DNA of 64,000 bases, taken from positions 324,181,114-324,245,113 of the forward strand of contig CM022302.1 in NCBI GenBank assembly GCA_011799875.1. The letters run 5' to 3'. The notes beneath the pieces were generated by a model. The model made no database searches and was not told the DNA's origin. It saw only the letters and a program-made list of their open reading frames with translations. Below are positions 11,301 to 23,364 of the stretch, one piece after another; within the stretch, counting starts at the first letter, position 1, and the number at the start of each line of letters is the position of its first letter. A program made the position numbers and the translations under genes. The DNA comes from Thinopyrum elongatum (Eukaryota > Streptophyta > Magnoliopsida > Poales > Poaceae).

Positions 11301-12242
11301 TGTCGGCATGGAGCATGATCACCTATGGGGCAGGGGCGCCCCTTTGTGGTTCGGCATGGGAGCGGCCGCATTGCACAAAGAGCAGAAGCAATAGGGGACA
11401 ACAAGGCGATGGACAGCTAGTTTTTACCCATGTTTGGGTCGCTTGGCAGCGTAAAACCCTACTCCTGCTTTGGTGGATTTATCTGGAGGGGGACGAAGGT
11501 GCAGAGAGCACTAGCCCGGCAAGGGTGCCTCGGGAGTGCAATCATACGCGTACAAGTGCAGGGGGTCGAAGTGTTCGAACCCTTTGCTAGGTTGCCCCGG
11601 GCCTCCTTTTATAGGTTAAGGGGCGACCATAGTGGCAAAACAGTCATTTTGATGGGATTTGATAGCTAACAGTGCTATCATACCTAACTCTGGCAGTTAG
11701 GACAAAGTGCATTAAATGCACTACTAGGTGTCATGTCGAGGTTGAATCCCGGCAAGCCTGCCGAGCCGCTTATCTGCCTCTCCTTGCTAACATGACACAT
11801 CTCCTGTGCGGGTACCAATAAAGCTAATTACTCCTTGATTATGACGCCACGTGCCTGACAGGATCCACCTGGTCGCTTGGTTCCTTGACACCGCACCGAT
11901 AAGTGACTTGGGTGCAATGAGGTGGAGCGGTGGCGTCTTGGTCGAATCCTCCCGGCAAGAATCTTGGTAGGTTTTGATCTTGGTGGCCTCGGCAACCCTA
12001 CCGAGGTGATCTGGACTTGTCCTCGGGTGTGGCCTCGACTTGGCCAGGCTCTCCTGCCCGGCAAGGGAGGCCTTCCCAAGATGTTCTTCTACTAGCCTGT
12101 TCTTCTCAACGCTCTCCTTGATCTCACGAAGAGCGGCTTCTCTGGCCTATCTTTATATGGTGTGCTGGTATCGGGCGGGCGATCGTCAGCATGCCCGTGC
12201 ATGAGCTTGGTCTAGCAAACGCAAATGTTTTCTGCACCGATA
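11301..12242 (-). repeat. 5' LTR of element A
   Basis: In plus coordinates it starts TGTCGGCATGG, matching the TGTCGG edges of the B and solo LTRs. It contains CCTCCTTTTATAGG (a minus-strand TATA near 11606) and the conserved AACAGTGCTATCATACCTAACT block. Towards 12242 it ends ATGTTTTCTGCACCGATA, comparable with ATGTTTAATACACCGACA in B's LTR. An alternative edge is TGTCCAACA at 12291. It may also serve as the 3' LTR of element B. Confidence 0.65.
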
Positions 12243-12841
12243 GCTTTGAAGTCTGGCCCTTACCAGCCTGCTAGAAGTAAGGTGTCCAACAAGGCAACTT
12301 GTCGGTTTTGACGCAGCTGCAAACAACCCCGCCGTGCGGACTCAAGGCAAAGGTTAGAGGGCGAACGAAACACCACAAGATCCCATCATGTGCATGTTTT
12401 TCATACATGTATAAACTCGAACCAAGGAAAAATTCCAAACATAACAAAGAAACTTTTAGTAGGTTTTCAACTTATCTTTCTTTGTTGTACTTCTTGTCGT
12501 ATGAAATGAACACCAATGCCGTCTGAAATGGTACTCCATCATCCCCCCCCCCCGGGAAATATGCATGCGGGGAATCATTCTGTTCTTGTTTGAAAAGAAA
12601 AAGTAAGAAAGGGGGTGGCACCAAAATCTTGGCGGCATGTTAGCTATTTCATTCAAGCAAAAGTGTAATCACAATGTAACATACGTTAATGTATAAGTAA
12701 ATACGCATAAAGGGTTGTGAAACACTTAGCTTTATTCACATATGCACAGGGTATGTGACTGGCTTTGTTCAAAGGGTTACAAGTCTTTGAGACAAAGCTT
12801 GTACAAAAGAGGTTGCTGGGGCAAGGCCCGACAACTGTGCC
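12243..12841. other. 3' noncoding region of element B and unresolved junction
   Basis: No gene is seen. Part of it (about 12657-12735) matches 57669-57735, the 3' noncoding stretch of element E, so it is B's 3' UTR. The 414 bp between 12243 and 12656 match nothing else in the window that I can see; they contain a run of eleven or twelve C residues near 12545. Confidence 0.5.
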
Positions 12842-15388
12842 CTATGGGTAGAACTTGTGAAGATGTTCGATATTCCATGAGTTCTGTACTCGGATACCAT
12901 CTTCGGTTTCCAGACGGACTACGCCAGGTCTGGTAACCCGAAGTACCTGATAAGGGCCTTACCACTTCGGCGTCAACTTGTTTGATCCCTTGGCAGATTG
13001 AACACGCTGAAGAACAAGGTCGCCTTCCTCAAAGCTTCGGGCATGGACCTTGTGGCTATGGTAGTGGTGCAAGGCTTGCTGGTAGCATGCTGCTCTCACA
13101 GCCGCCCGAAGACGATCTTCCTCGAGGAGCACCGCATCACCTTGCCGTAGTTGCTCTTGCTCTGCCTCATCATAAGCAAGCACTCGAGGTGACCCGTATG
13201 TGAGTTCTGTGGGGAGTACTGCTTCTGCACCATAAACTAGGGAGAAGGGTGTCTGGCCAGTAGCTCGATTTGGTGTCGTCCTGAGTGACCAATGAACCAC
13301 CAGCAACACATCAACCCAGTGCCTCCCTCACTTGTGCAGCCTGTCAAAGGTTCTTGTCTTGAGGCCATGCAGCACTTCAGCATTTTTCCGTTCTGCTTGC
13401 CCGTTACTTCTTGGATGAGCAACGGAGGCCAAGCAAACCTTGCTCCCAAGGCCTTGGATATATTGCATGAAGGTGCGTCTCGTGAACTATGTGTCGTTGT
13501 CAGTGATGACTCTGTTTGGGATTCCAAAATGGCAAATCAGTCCTTTAAAGAACTTGACGGCTGATTGTGCGGTCACCTTTCTCACTGGCTCTACTTTAGG
13601 CCACTTTGTGAGCCTGTCGATAGCAACGTACAAGAACTCAAATCCCCTAATAGCACGGGGGAAAGGGCCCAAGATGTCAAGCCCCCAGACCGAGAAGGGC
13701 CAGGAGAGAGGGATTTTCTGTAGTGCTTGTGTTGGTTGACGTATGCTCTTCGAATAGAACTGGCATGCTTCGCATCTTGCTACTAGCTCAGCTGCATCCT
13801 AGAGGGCAGTGGGCCAATAAACTCCCTGCCGGAAGGCTTTTCCGACCAGGGCTCTTGATCCTATGTGAGAGCCACATACGCCTCCATGTATCTCTGCCAA
13901 CAACTTAAGTCCATCTTCCCGGGAAATGCACTTCAATTTCACCCCATTTGGTCTCTTTCTGCACAGACTGTTGCCCACAAACTAATACATACCCGATTGA
14001 CGGGCTAATTTCTCAGCTTGTTCTTGCTCATCGGGAAGCTCTCCTGTTTGGAGAAACTGAACTATCTGTTGTGCCCATGCCGGAGCTCGTGGCTCGACGA
14101 TGGGGACTAAAGGCATTTCTATGGCCGCTGGAGCGCTATCCTCAACAACGAGAACCTAAGGTTCTGTGTAGAACTGCGGCTCACCGTCAAGCACATTGTT
14201 GTTCCCAGCAATATTCTCGCTGGAGGCTTTGGGAAGCTCTGCCGGAAAATACTTGCCAGTATTCAACTTCCTTCTCTTCTTGGCCCGCTTTGACGGACTA
14301 ACTGATGGTTGATTCAAATGGAGTACAAAATTCCCTGGTTCCATAGGTAGCTTTTGGGCAGCGCACTTTGATAGGTGATCAACATTGCCGTTTTCCATAC
14401 GGGGGATGTGTTCTGTTTGCAACCCGTCAAAGTGCTCCTACAATTTCCTCACTTTGTCCACGTAGGCTTCCATCAATGGGCTCTGGTTCACCTGCTTCAC
14501 AACGAGTTGTGAATCTCCACGAACAATCAACTTCCTGGTTCCCAATTCCACCACGATCCTGAGACCGGCAAGGAGCCCCTCATACTCAGCAGTGGTGTTG
14601 GTTGCTTTATCCCTGGGAAAGTGCATATGGACCACATATTTGAGGTGCTCTCCAGTGGGTGCGACAAGCAATACTCCAGCACCGATGCCCTACAGCGAGA
14701 AGGCACCATCGGAGTACATGATCCAATCTTTTTCCGTCTCTTTCCCAAGGAGAGTTGATTCTGGAAGTTCTTCATCTCGCGTTGGTGTCCATTCTGCAAT
14801 GAATTCCGCCGCAGCTCTGCTCTGAATAGTTGAAGTGCACTCAAACATGAGATCAAAACTTGAAAATTCTAATGCCCACTATACTATCCAGCCGGTTGAC
14901 TCCGGATTCCTCAGAATATGCTGCAACTAGAAGTGAGTGACGACAGTAATCTCATGTGCTTGGAAATAGTGGCGCAGCTTTCTCGAGGCGATGAGGACAC
15001 CGAAAAGCAGTTTCTGCACGCCAGAGTACCTTGACCTAGCCCCCTGCAAGAGAGAACTAACAAAGTACACTGGTCGCTGCACCACCTTCTTCTTTGGCAC
15101 GATCCATTGGTTTACTTCTTTTGCTTGCTCTACCACTGACTTGCCGGTGCTGGGGTCTGCTAGGATGGACTCTACCTTGTCGCAAGAAGGACTTGTATCT
15201 GCTATTTCTTCATTGTCAACTTCTCTCTGTGCAACTACTGCAACACTAACCACCTGGTTTGTTGCCGCTAGATATAGCAGCAACGGCTCCTGTGGTCTGG
15301 GCATGACCAAAGTTGGCGCAGAGGATAGGTATATTTTTAGATCTTGCAGCACAGCCTCCGCTTCCGGAGTCCATTTTACTGGACCCGC
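12842..15388 (-). pseudogene. Element B RNase H, archaeal-type RNase H and integrase
   Basis: C-terminal half of pol. From right to left it has the retroviral-type RNase H (WTPEAEAVLQDLKIYLSSAP near 15370, then RPVYFVSSLLQGARSRYS and KLRHYFQAHEITVVTHF). An additional archaeal-type RNase H follows at about 14438-14850, with acidic residues in YSDGAF, AEYEGLLAGL and VRGDSQLVV. Integrase lies at 12842-13950 with core FLYVAIDRLTKWPKVEP, VITDND and SNGQAERKN. The integrase C-terminal region has FSLVYGAEAVLPTELTYGSP. The second RNase H is a mark of the Tat lineage. The copy has several stops, including a W-stop-G-P break near 12957. It ends at UAG 12842-12844. It is cut at 15388 by element C. Confidence 0.85.
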
Positions 15389-16247
15389 TGTCGGTGTAAT
15401 AAACATGGGTGTGTAATACCCTGACTTATGCACATACAAGTAGTAGCTCCCCCGCCAAATTAAAGCCTTAGTGAAGGCCTCAAAGTCAAAGGAAGCAACT
15501 CTTCAGAAGATCAAGGAGCGCATCAAGAAGACCAAGAGCAATACAAGCATCAAAGCCATCTTTGCCGGCAAGGCCGGGCCAGCGAGACGAAGACCTGGCA
15601 AGCCTCGCGGCAAGCAGATCCCCGCCAAAACCACCGGCGCTCCACCTCACCAGCCAGCTGGTCACCGTTTGGTGAGGTGTCAAGCCCGCAAGCAGCGCGG
15701 TGGAGCTTGCCTGTATGTGTCAGCTCGCTAGGAAACAGATTACCTTTATCAACACCCGTCCTAATAGCGTGTTAAGATAATAGGAGGTAGTTGGGCAAGC
15801 GGTGCATCAACCTTGCCGGGGCTCCTCCACACGACACCTAGCGATGCATTTAATGCATTTTGTCCTAACTAGCATAGTTAGGTATGATAACATTGTCTCC
15901 ATCTAATCATCCTGTAATTACCCTTTTGCCACTATGGTAAACCCTTGAGCTATAAAAGGAGGGCCAGGGCAACCTTTACAAGGGTTCGAACCCATTGCAA
16001 CACCACATATACATATTCATGTAGCTGCCCTCTCCTTGCGACTTGTCGGGGGAGAGCGCTCCGGGTACTCTTTCATACATCATCCAATACACCAAAGCAC
16101 AAGTAGGGTTTTAAGCTTCTCAGCGGCCGAACCTGGGTAAAAAACAGTAGCGCCTCTTATTGTTATTGCTCTTTGCATTGAGTACACCCCCTCACCGAAC
16201 CAGAAAGGGGCAGCCTTGTCCCATAGATCGCCGGCTCCACGCCGACA
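15389..16247 (+). repeat. 5' LTR of element C
   Basis: 859 bp, TGTCGG...CCGACA with 6-bp inverted ends. The left TSD is CCCGC. It contains the block AACTAGCATAGTTAGGTATG and a TATA box. It is followed by TCT and the PBS. Confidence 0.9.
15951..15957 (+). promoter_or_regulatory. TATA box in the LTR of element C
   Basis: TATAAAAGGAGG, about 560 bp into the LTR. The same TATAAAAGGAGG occurs at the matching place in the solo LTR (59869) and, on the minus strand, in the LTRs of B (near 46870), E and the second LTR copy (near 60905). Confidence 0.7.
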
Positions 16248-16251
16248 TCTT

Positions 16252-16270
16252 TGGCGCGCCAGGTAGGGGG
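16252..16270 (+). other. Primer-binding site of element C
   Basis: TGGCGCGCCAGGTAGGGGG lies four bases after the LTR end and is shared in near-identical form by A, B, E and (truncated) F. The cognate tRNA is not assigned. Confidence 0.75.
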
Positions 16271-16342
16271 TAAGCATTGGCATGAACCAAGGCGACAAGT
16301 GGTGCGTCGACTTCATCAAGTTCAGGACCTTCTTCATCATCC

Positions 16343-18240
16343 ATGGCGCCGAAGAAAAAGGGCTCCATGATGACGAAACCTTCCATGTCCAAGCTTCCGC
16401 CTCAGTCGCCTGCGGGAGGCACGGGTGGCGCCGCCGCCGCAGACGGTGCGGGCGCCATGAGGGCGCGGCCAGCACAAGAGGTGCGGTCGCCGTGCCCACC
16501 GTGGAGGGAACAGGTGTTGGAGACACAGGAGCTGGGCATCTTCCTCGACACTCCGGCGAAGACAGTAACAGTGGCGCGAACGGCGCAGGCGAGCACCTCC
16601 CGCCTCCTCAGTGCATCGGGGAACGCAGCCATTGGAGCGACCCTGTCCGGTCGGGTGTGAGCCACGATCCTGCCGTTGTGCCAACCCCAGCGGCGGCGGT
16701 GGCAAGGGGAATGACATCAAGGCACACGCCACACCCGTCGCAGGATAGGCACGATGTGGCACCAAGCGGCGTTGTTGTACCCCCACAACAGCGCCCGCAC
16801 GGCAAGACGCCTGTCGATTAAGTTCAAGATCTTCAGGCACCGCTCCCGCCATGCCAACTTGCCTTCACCCCCGCAGTTCGATGACAAGATCGTAACAGCG
16901 CTCCTGCTGGCTCTGCCAGGAGTCGAGTGACGTCGTGTTATGAGCGGCGGAGGCGATGGCGCTAGCCTAGATGTTATAGGATTTCCCTCCAGTAGCTGAC
17001 AAAATGGATGAGTGGAGAGCCACCATCCGAAACATTATTGAGTTTGCTGATGCGAACAGATCCCAGTTGGTAGAACACTCACGGCGCCCGCCAACCGCAC
17101 CCGCAGCTCAAACTGATGGTTGTGTGGCAGGTGGTGCACCCACGGTACAATCATCTCCATGGCAACAATCTCAGCAACAGCGCCAGCACCTATAGAGGAC
17201 CTAGCAGAACACATAGCTCGGCGACATGTTGATGGCCTCTTCAGACCGCACACGCAGCAAGATCAGCAGCAGGTTTTGTTAGACAGGCGAGCGAAGGATG
17301 CTCGTACCACCTTCCAACAATGTCGGGAGGCGCGCTGTCAATCTGACGAGCACAATGGTCCAGTCGTCGATGAGCCAGCGGCTGTTGTTGGCGGGTACTT
17401 GCCTTACGAGGTTGGGTGCCCTGCTTTCACATGCGAGCTGTGGCAAGTCCGCTGGCCGTCCGCCCACGCGTTCAAGCCCGAAGTACTGGAAAAGTATGAC
17501 GGCAAGCTAAACCCGACAGAGTTCTTAGGCATTTGCACGATTGCTGTGCAGGCTGCCGGGGGAAGGGATGAAAAGATTCTAGCTAACTACTTCCCATTAG
17601 TGCTCAAACCCAACGTGAGAGCCTTGCTGATGAATTTGCCAGAGAACTCCATTTCTTCGTGGTCAGATCTATGCAACGAGTTCGTTAGTGCATTTACCGG
17701 AGGACAGAAAGGCCCCGAGTTGCCCAGCGACTTGCAAGTGATCCCACCAAAGGAAGGAGAAGATCTACGCAAGTATATCCAGAGGTTCAGTCGTGTACAC
17801 CACAACATCCCGGATGTGCATCCAGCAGTAGTGTTTGCCGCGTTCAACACAAACGTGAGCAATCGCAAGATGCGGGAAAAGATGCACATACGATTGTCGA
17901 AGACCGTCAACGAGCTCTATACGTTGGCGGACAAGTGTGCGCGGGCTGAAGAGGGGAGAAGGTTTCTCGGGGAAGATGTTGGCATTGAAATTGATTCTGA
18001 TGACGATGATGCTGCTGCCCCGAAGAAGAAAGAAAAGCCCACCAGGGGCAGAGAGAAGAAAGAAGAGGACGAAGAGAGTGAAAAAGAGGATAACGACGAG
18101 CCTAGTGAGCAACAGAGGGCATGTGCATTCACGGGGGTGCATCTTTGCACTCCTCTCACCACCAACTCAAGCAATGGGCACGTGATGTCAATGCAGCATA
18201 GCCAGCAGCGGATGCTCAAAAGCCCCTCAAGTGGTCCCAC
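16343..18240 (+). pseudogene. Element C gag
   Basis: Start ATG at 16343 (MAPKKKGSMMTKPS). The N-terminal frame stops at 16660 and the gene is frameshifted until about 17280. From there the capsid region is open: FKPEVLEKYDGKLNPTEF, LKPNVRALLMNLPENSISSW, then ELYTLADKCARAEEGRRF near 17915-17960. The charged tail passes directly from AAAPKKK to EKPTRGREKK. Compared with element F it therefore lacks about 130 residues, including the C-x2-H-x4-H-x4-C zinc knuckle. A frameshift near 18110 then leaves the gag frame. This copy is defective. Confidence 0.85.
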
Positions 18241-18975
18241 ATGCCTATTGTTTTCGACACCGAGGATCACCCTGATTGCACAACTGCGGTCAGGAGTTTG
18301 CTGTTGTTGGTCTCACCAACAATACGCAACCTCAAGGTCACGAAAATACTAGTAGACGATGGGGCTAGCTTGAACTTGATCTCCCCTGAGGTTATCGAGA
18401 GGCTGGAAATCCATGAGGAAGAGCTCAAGAATACCGGGACGTTCCAAGGAATCAACCCGGGAAGGAGCCAACCTAAGGGAAAGAGCACGCTACCGGTGAC
18501 GTTCGCCGGGGAGCTGAATTACATGACAGAGAAAATTGTGTTTGATGTTGTTAAGATCCCCTTGCAGTTCAATGGAATTCTCGGTCGTTCAGCTTTGGCC
18601 AAGTTCATGGCAGCACCACACTATGCCTACAACACGCTGAAGATGCCAGGGCCCATGGGTGTCATCTCCATCAACTCCGGCAAGAAAGATGCAGTCATAT
18701 GTGTGGACAAGCTCTATAGAGAGGCGGTGGCAGCGGAGTCCGTCAAGGCCGCGGACCCCGCCAAGGACAAGAAAAGCGAGAAACCCAGCAAGACATCTAG
18801 CGAGACTTCCGGGAAGCGCGCTTCCTCAGAGTGCTGCACACCCGTTGAGGACTTCCCGGAAAGCTCTATCGGCAAGAGGTCCAATGCTACTCCGCCTGCA
18901 ACAAAGAAGGTGCCGGCAAGGGAGGCCGGCACTGGCAGTACCTTTACCGTTGGTGCCACCCTTGACAGTAAATAG
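18241..18975 (+). pseudogene. Element C aspartic protease and linker
   Basis: An intact 245-codon stretch within a broken element. It has the active-site motif KILVDDGASLNLISPEV (DDGAS in place of DGGAG or DSGAG) and the distal motif NGILGRSALAKFMAA. The protease is followed by a Lys/Ser/Pro-rich linker ending GATLDSK. The frame ends at UAG 18973-18975 in the context AAATAGGAA. Coding for RT resumes in the same frame after the stop. The protease would cleave the Gag-Pol precursor. Confidence 0.85.
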
Positions 18976-19460
18976 GAAAGTGTGCTCGTTACCTTCCTGC
19001 GGGCGAAGGTAGATGTGTTTGCGTGGCGACCATTAGACATCCCGGTGTTCCCAGGGAGGTAATTGAGCACCACCTTGCTGTCTGTCCTCATGCTCGGCCA
19101 GTCAAGCAGAAGGTTAGGAAACAGGCTTTGGAACGGCAACAAGTCATAACACTGAGAGATAAAGAAACATGAGGCAGCATGCTTGGTCAGAGGAGTGTTA
19201 CATCCAACTTGGTTAGCAAACCCATTTGTAGTGCACAAGGCAAATGCGAAATGGAGACTTTGTATTGATTACACTGATCTCAACAAAGCATGCCCGAAGG
19301 ATCCTTCCCCCTTGTCATGCAACGATCAGAACTCCACTGCCGGCTGTGACTTGCTCTCGTTCCTTGATGCATACTCCGGGTATCACCAGATATTCATGTC
19401 AAAAGAAGATGAGGAGAAGACCGCATTCATTACTCCATGTGGCACGTATTGCTTTGTACG
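18976..19460 (+). pseudogene. Element C reverse transcriptase, N-terminal part
   Basis: The stretch after the UAG reads the pre-RT segment KVDVFAWRPLDIP, then shifts frame near 19060. RT proper follows at 19183: RGVLHPTWLANPFVV, WRLCIDYTDLNKACPKDPSP, FLDAYSGYHQIFM and TAFITPCGTYCFV. It is cut before the YMDD catalytic motif by the insertion of Athila-like 2 at 19461. Confidence 0.85.
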
Positions 19461-21043
19461 TGATATGTCTCCAACGTATCTATAATTTTTGATTGTTCCA
19501 TGCTATTATATTATCTATTTTGGATGTTTTATATGCATTAATATGCTATTTTATATTATTTTTGGGACTAACCTATTAACTTAGAGCCCAATGCTAGTTT
19601 TTGTTTTTTCCTTGTTTTTGAGTTTCACAGAAAAGGAATATCAAACGGAGTCCAAACGGAATAAAACTTTACGATGATTTTTCTTGGACCAGAAGACACC
19701 TACGAGACTTGCAGTCGAAGTCAGAAGACCCACGAGGAGACGGCAAGCCGTAGGGGCGCACCCTAGGGGGGCACCCCCCTGACTTGTGGCCCCCTCGGGA
19801 GTCCACCGACCTACTTCCTCGTCCTATAAATTCACATATATTCCAAAACCCTAGGAGGGAGCCACGAAAATACTTCTCCACCGCCGCTACCTTCTGTTCC
19901 CGTTAAATCCCATCTTGGGGCCTTTTTCGGCAATCTGCCGGAGGGGGACTCGATCACGGAGGGCATCTACATAAACCCTATTACCCTTCCGATGAAGCGT
20001 GAGTAGTTTACCTTAGACCTACGGATCGATAGCTAGTAGCTAGATGGCTTCTTCTCTCTCTTTGATTCTCAATACCATGTTCTCCTCGATGTTCTTGGAG
20101 ATCTATCCGATGTAATATTCTTTTGTGGTGTGTTTGTTGAGATCTGATGAATTGTGGATTTATGATCAGATTATCTATGAATATTATTTGAATATTCTCT
20201 GAATTCTTTTATGCATGATTTCATATCTTTGTATTTCTCTTCGAATTATCGGTTTGGTTTGGCCAACTAGATTGGTATTTCTTGCAATGGGAGAGGTTCT
20301 TAGTTTTGGGTTCAATCTTGCGACGTCCTCACCCAGTGACATAGTAGGGGTAGCGAGGCACGTATTGTATTATTGCCATCGAGAATAAAAAGATGGGGTT
20401 TTCATCATATTTCTTGAGTTTATCCCTCTAGATCATGTTATCTTACTTAAGGCATTACTCCGTTCTTTATGAACTTAATACTCTAGATGCATGCTGGATA
20501 GCAGTCGATGTGTGGAGTAATAGTAGTAGATGCAGGCATGAGTCATTTTACTTGACACGGACATGATGCCTATATGCATAATCATTGCCTTGGATATCGT
20601 CATAACTTTGCGCTTTTCTATCAATTGCTCGACAGTAATTTGTTCACCCACCGTATTAGTTGCCTTCAAGAGAGAAGCCTCTAGTGAAACCTATGGCCCC
20701 CGGGTCTATTTTCCATCATAAATTTTCAGATCTATATATCAAAAATACCAAAAATACCTTGCTGCAATTTATTTACTTTTATTTTGTTTTACGTTTTGGC
20801 AATCATATACCTATCTCTATCAGATCTGACCTTTGCAATTGATCGTGAAGGGATTGACAACCCCTTTATCCTGTTGGGTGCAAGTGTTTGATTGTTTGTG
20901 CATGTGCGTAGATTGGGGACTTGCTTGTACGTCCTACTGGATTGATACTTTGGTTCTCTAACTGAGGGAAATACTTATCTCTACTTTGTTGCATCACCCT
21001 TTCCTCTTCAAGGGAAAAACCAATGCAAGCTCAAGAAGTAGCA
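19461..21043 (+). repeat. 5' LTR of Athila-like 2
   Basis: 1583 bp, starting TGATATGTCTCCAACG and ending CAAGAAGTAGCA. It is alignable throughout with the two LTRs of Athila-like 1. Confidence 0.92.
19825..19831 (+). promoter_or_regulatory. TATA-like box in the LTR of Athila-like 2
   Basis: TATAAAT in GTCCTATAAATTCAC, at the same LTR offset as the site in Athila-like 1. Confidence 0.55.
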
Positions 21044-21054
21044 GGAAGAATTTC

Positions 21055-21072
21055 TGGCACCGTTGCCGAGGA
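21055..21072 (+). other. Primer-binding site, tRNA-Asp type
   Basis: TGGCACCGTTGCCGAGGA, two mismatches to the canonical Athila PBS, 11 bp after the LTR. Confidence 0.75.
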
Positions 21073-21281
21073 GGTCTACATCAAGCCTACCAAGTACCCA
21101 TCATAAACTCTCATCTCTTGCATTACGTTATTTGCCATTTGCCTCTCGTTTTCCTCTCCCCCACTTCTAAAACAATTTTCAGAAAAATACAAAAAGATTT
21201 GCCTTTTTATTCGCCCTTCTTTTGTTCGTCTTTTCGTTTGCTTTTTGTTTGCTCATGTGTTAGATTGCTTGCTTTGTCACT

Positions 21282-23364
21282 ATGACTCAAGAGAATACCA
21301 AGTTCTGTGACTTTTCCAATACTAATAATAATGATTTTATTAGTACTCCGATTGCTCCCGCCATTAGTGCGGAATCTTATGAAATTAATGCCGCTTTGTT
21401 GAATCTTGTTATGAAAGAACAATTTTCCGGCCTTCCTAGTGAAGATGCCGCATCCCATCTAAATACTTTCGTTGAGTTGTGTGATATGCAAAATAAGAAA
21501 GATGTGGATAATGATATTGTTAAATTGAAGCTATTTCCGTTCTCACTAAGAGATCGTGCTAAAACTTGGTTTTCATCTTTGCCTAAAAATAGTATTGATT
21601 CATGGAACAAGTGCAAAGATTCTTTTATTTCCAAGTATTTTTCTCCTACTAAGATCATCTCCCTTAGGAACGATATAATGAATTTTAAGCAACTTGATCA
21701 TGAACATGTTGCACAATCTTGAAAGAGGATGAAATTGATGATAAGAAATTGCCCTACTCATGGTTTAAGTTTATGGATGACCATACAAAATTTTTATGCC
21801 GGATTGAATTTTGCTTCTAGAAATCTTTTAGATTCGGCCACGGGAGGTACTTTTATGGAAATCACATTAGGAGAAGCTACTAAACTCCTAGATAATATTA
21901 TGGCTAATTATTCTCAATGGCACACCGAAAGATCCACTACTAGTAAAAAAGTGCATGCGATTGAAGAAATTAATGTTTTGAGTGGAAAGATGGATGAGCT
22001 TATGAAATTGTTTGCTAGTAAGAGTGCTCCTATTGATCCTAGTGATATGCCTTTGTCCACTTTGATTGAGAGTAATAATTAATCTATGGATGTGAATTTT
22101 GTTGGTAGGAACAACTTTGGTAATAGCACGTATAGAGGTGATTTCAACCCTAGGCCATTCCCTAGTAATTCCTCTAATAATTATGGTAATTCCTACAAAA
22201 ATTCTTATGGAAATTATAATAAGATGCCCTCTGATCTTGAGAACAATATTAAAGAATTTATTAGTTCCCAAAAGAATTTCAATGCTTTGGTTGAAGAAAA
22301 ATTGCTTAAGATTGATGATTTGGCTAGGAACATGGATAGAATTTCTCTTGAGATTGATTCTTTGAAAATTAGATCTATTACACCCAAGCATGATATTAAT
22401 GAGTCTCTAAAAGCTATGAGAATTTCTATTGATGAGTGTAAAGAAAGAACCGCTAAGATGCGCGCTAAGCGAGATTGGTTTATGAAAGCGTGTTCTTCTA
22501 GTTTTCGTGAAAATAATGATGAAGATCTTAAAGTGATTGGTGTGACTCGTATTGAATCTTTGTTTTCTAATATAAATCTTGATAAAGATGGGACTAGAGA
22601 TGAGTCAACTCTAGCTAGAAGGCGTCCCAATGATTCGGAGTCTATAGATCTTGATGCAAAAATTGATAAAAGTGGGATTGGAGAGGTCAAAACTTTAAGT
22701 AGCATTGAACCCACTCTTTTGGATTTCAAGGATTTTAATTATGATAATTGTTCTTTGATAGATTGTATTTCCTTGTTGCAATCCATGTTGAATTCTCCTC
22801 TTGCTTATAATCAAAATAAAGCTTTTACTAAACATATTGTTGATGCTATGATGAAATCTTTTGAAGAAAAACTTGAGTTGGAAGTTTCTATCCCTAGAAA
22901 GCTTTATGATGAGTGGGAAACTACCATTAAGATTAAAATTAAAGATTATGAGTGCCATGCTTTGTGTGATTTGGGGGCCAGCGTTTCCACGATTCCAAAA
23001 ACTTTATGTGATGGGCTAGGTTTCCGTGAATTTGATGATTGTTCTTTAAATTTGCATCTTTCGGATTCCACTAAATAAACCTATGGGAAGGATTAATGAT
23101 GTTATTATTGTTGCAAATATAAATTATGTGCCCACATATTTCATTGTTCTTGATATAGATTGCAATCCTACATGTCCTATTATTCTTGGTAGACCTTTCC
23201 TTAGAACGATTGGTGCAATTATTGATATGAAAGAAGGAAACATTCGATTTCAATTTCCGTTAAGGAAGGGCATGGAACACTTTCCAAGAAGGAAAATTAA
23301 GTTTCCATATGAATCTATTATTAGAGCTTCTTATGGATTGCATACCAAAGATGACAATACCTAG
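21282..23364 (+). pseudogene. Athila-like 2 gag and aspartic protease
   Basis: The ORF starts at ATG 21282 (MTQENTKFCDFSNTNNN). The retrotransposon gag capsid domain covers about residues 45-145 (FSGLPSEDAASHLNTFVELC, RDRAKTWFSSLPKNSIDSWN). In-frame stops at 21720 (TGA) and 22080 (TAA) break it. The central part is Asn-rich (NFVGRNNFGNSTYRGDFNPR) and then helical. The protease begins near 22960 with CDLGASVSTIP. A one-base insertion near 23070 shifts the frame, and the distal protease motif CPIILGRPFLRTIGAI follows at 23083-23364. Coding ends at TAG 23362-23364 with no RT or integrase. With stops ignored it would provide capsid and protease only. Gag and protease families are clear. Confidence 0.87.

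Larger units (their letters stand above)
1..12242 (-). mobile_element. Gypsy element A (Tat/RIRE2-like), interrupted by Athila-like 1
   Basis: This is an LTR retrotransposon on the minus strand whose left (3') part lies outside the window. Reading right to left it has a 5' LTR (11301-12242), a primer-binding site (11279-11296), gag, protease and RT/RNase H, in gypsy order. Athila-like element 1 splits its gag at 3292/10323. Gag, protease and RT resemble those of elements B, C and F here, so all belong to one superfamily group. Tat affinity is inferred from the DGGAG-type protease and from the extra RNase H in sister element B. The right LTR edge is uncertain: 12242, or possibly 12291. Confidence 0.8.

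Noticed and set aside
15471..15731. Lys/Arg-rich 86-aa plus-strand frame
   Set aside because: It lies wholly in the LTR of element C and has low-complexity composition.
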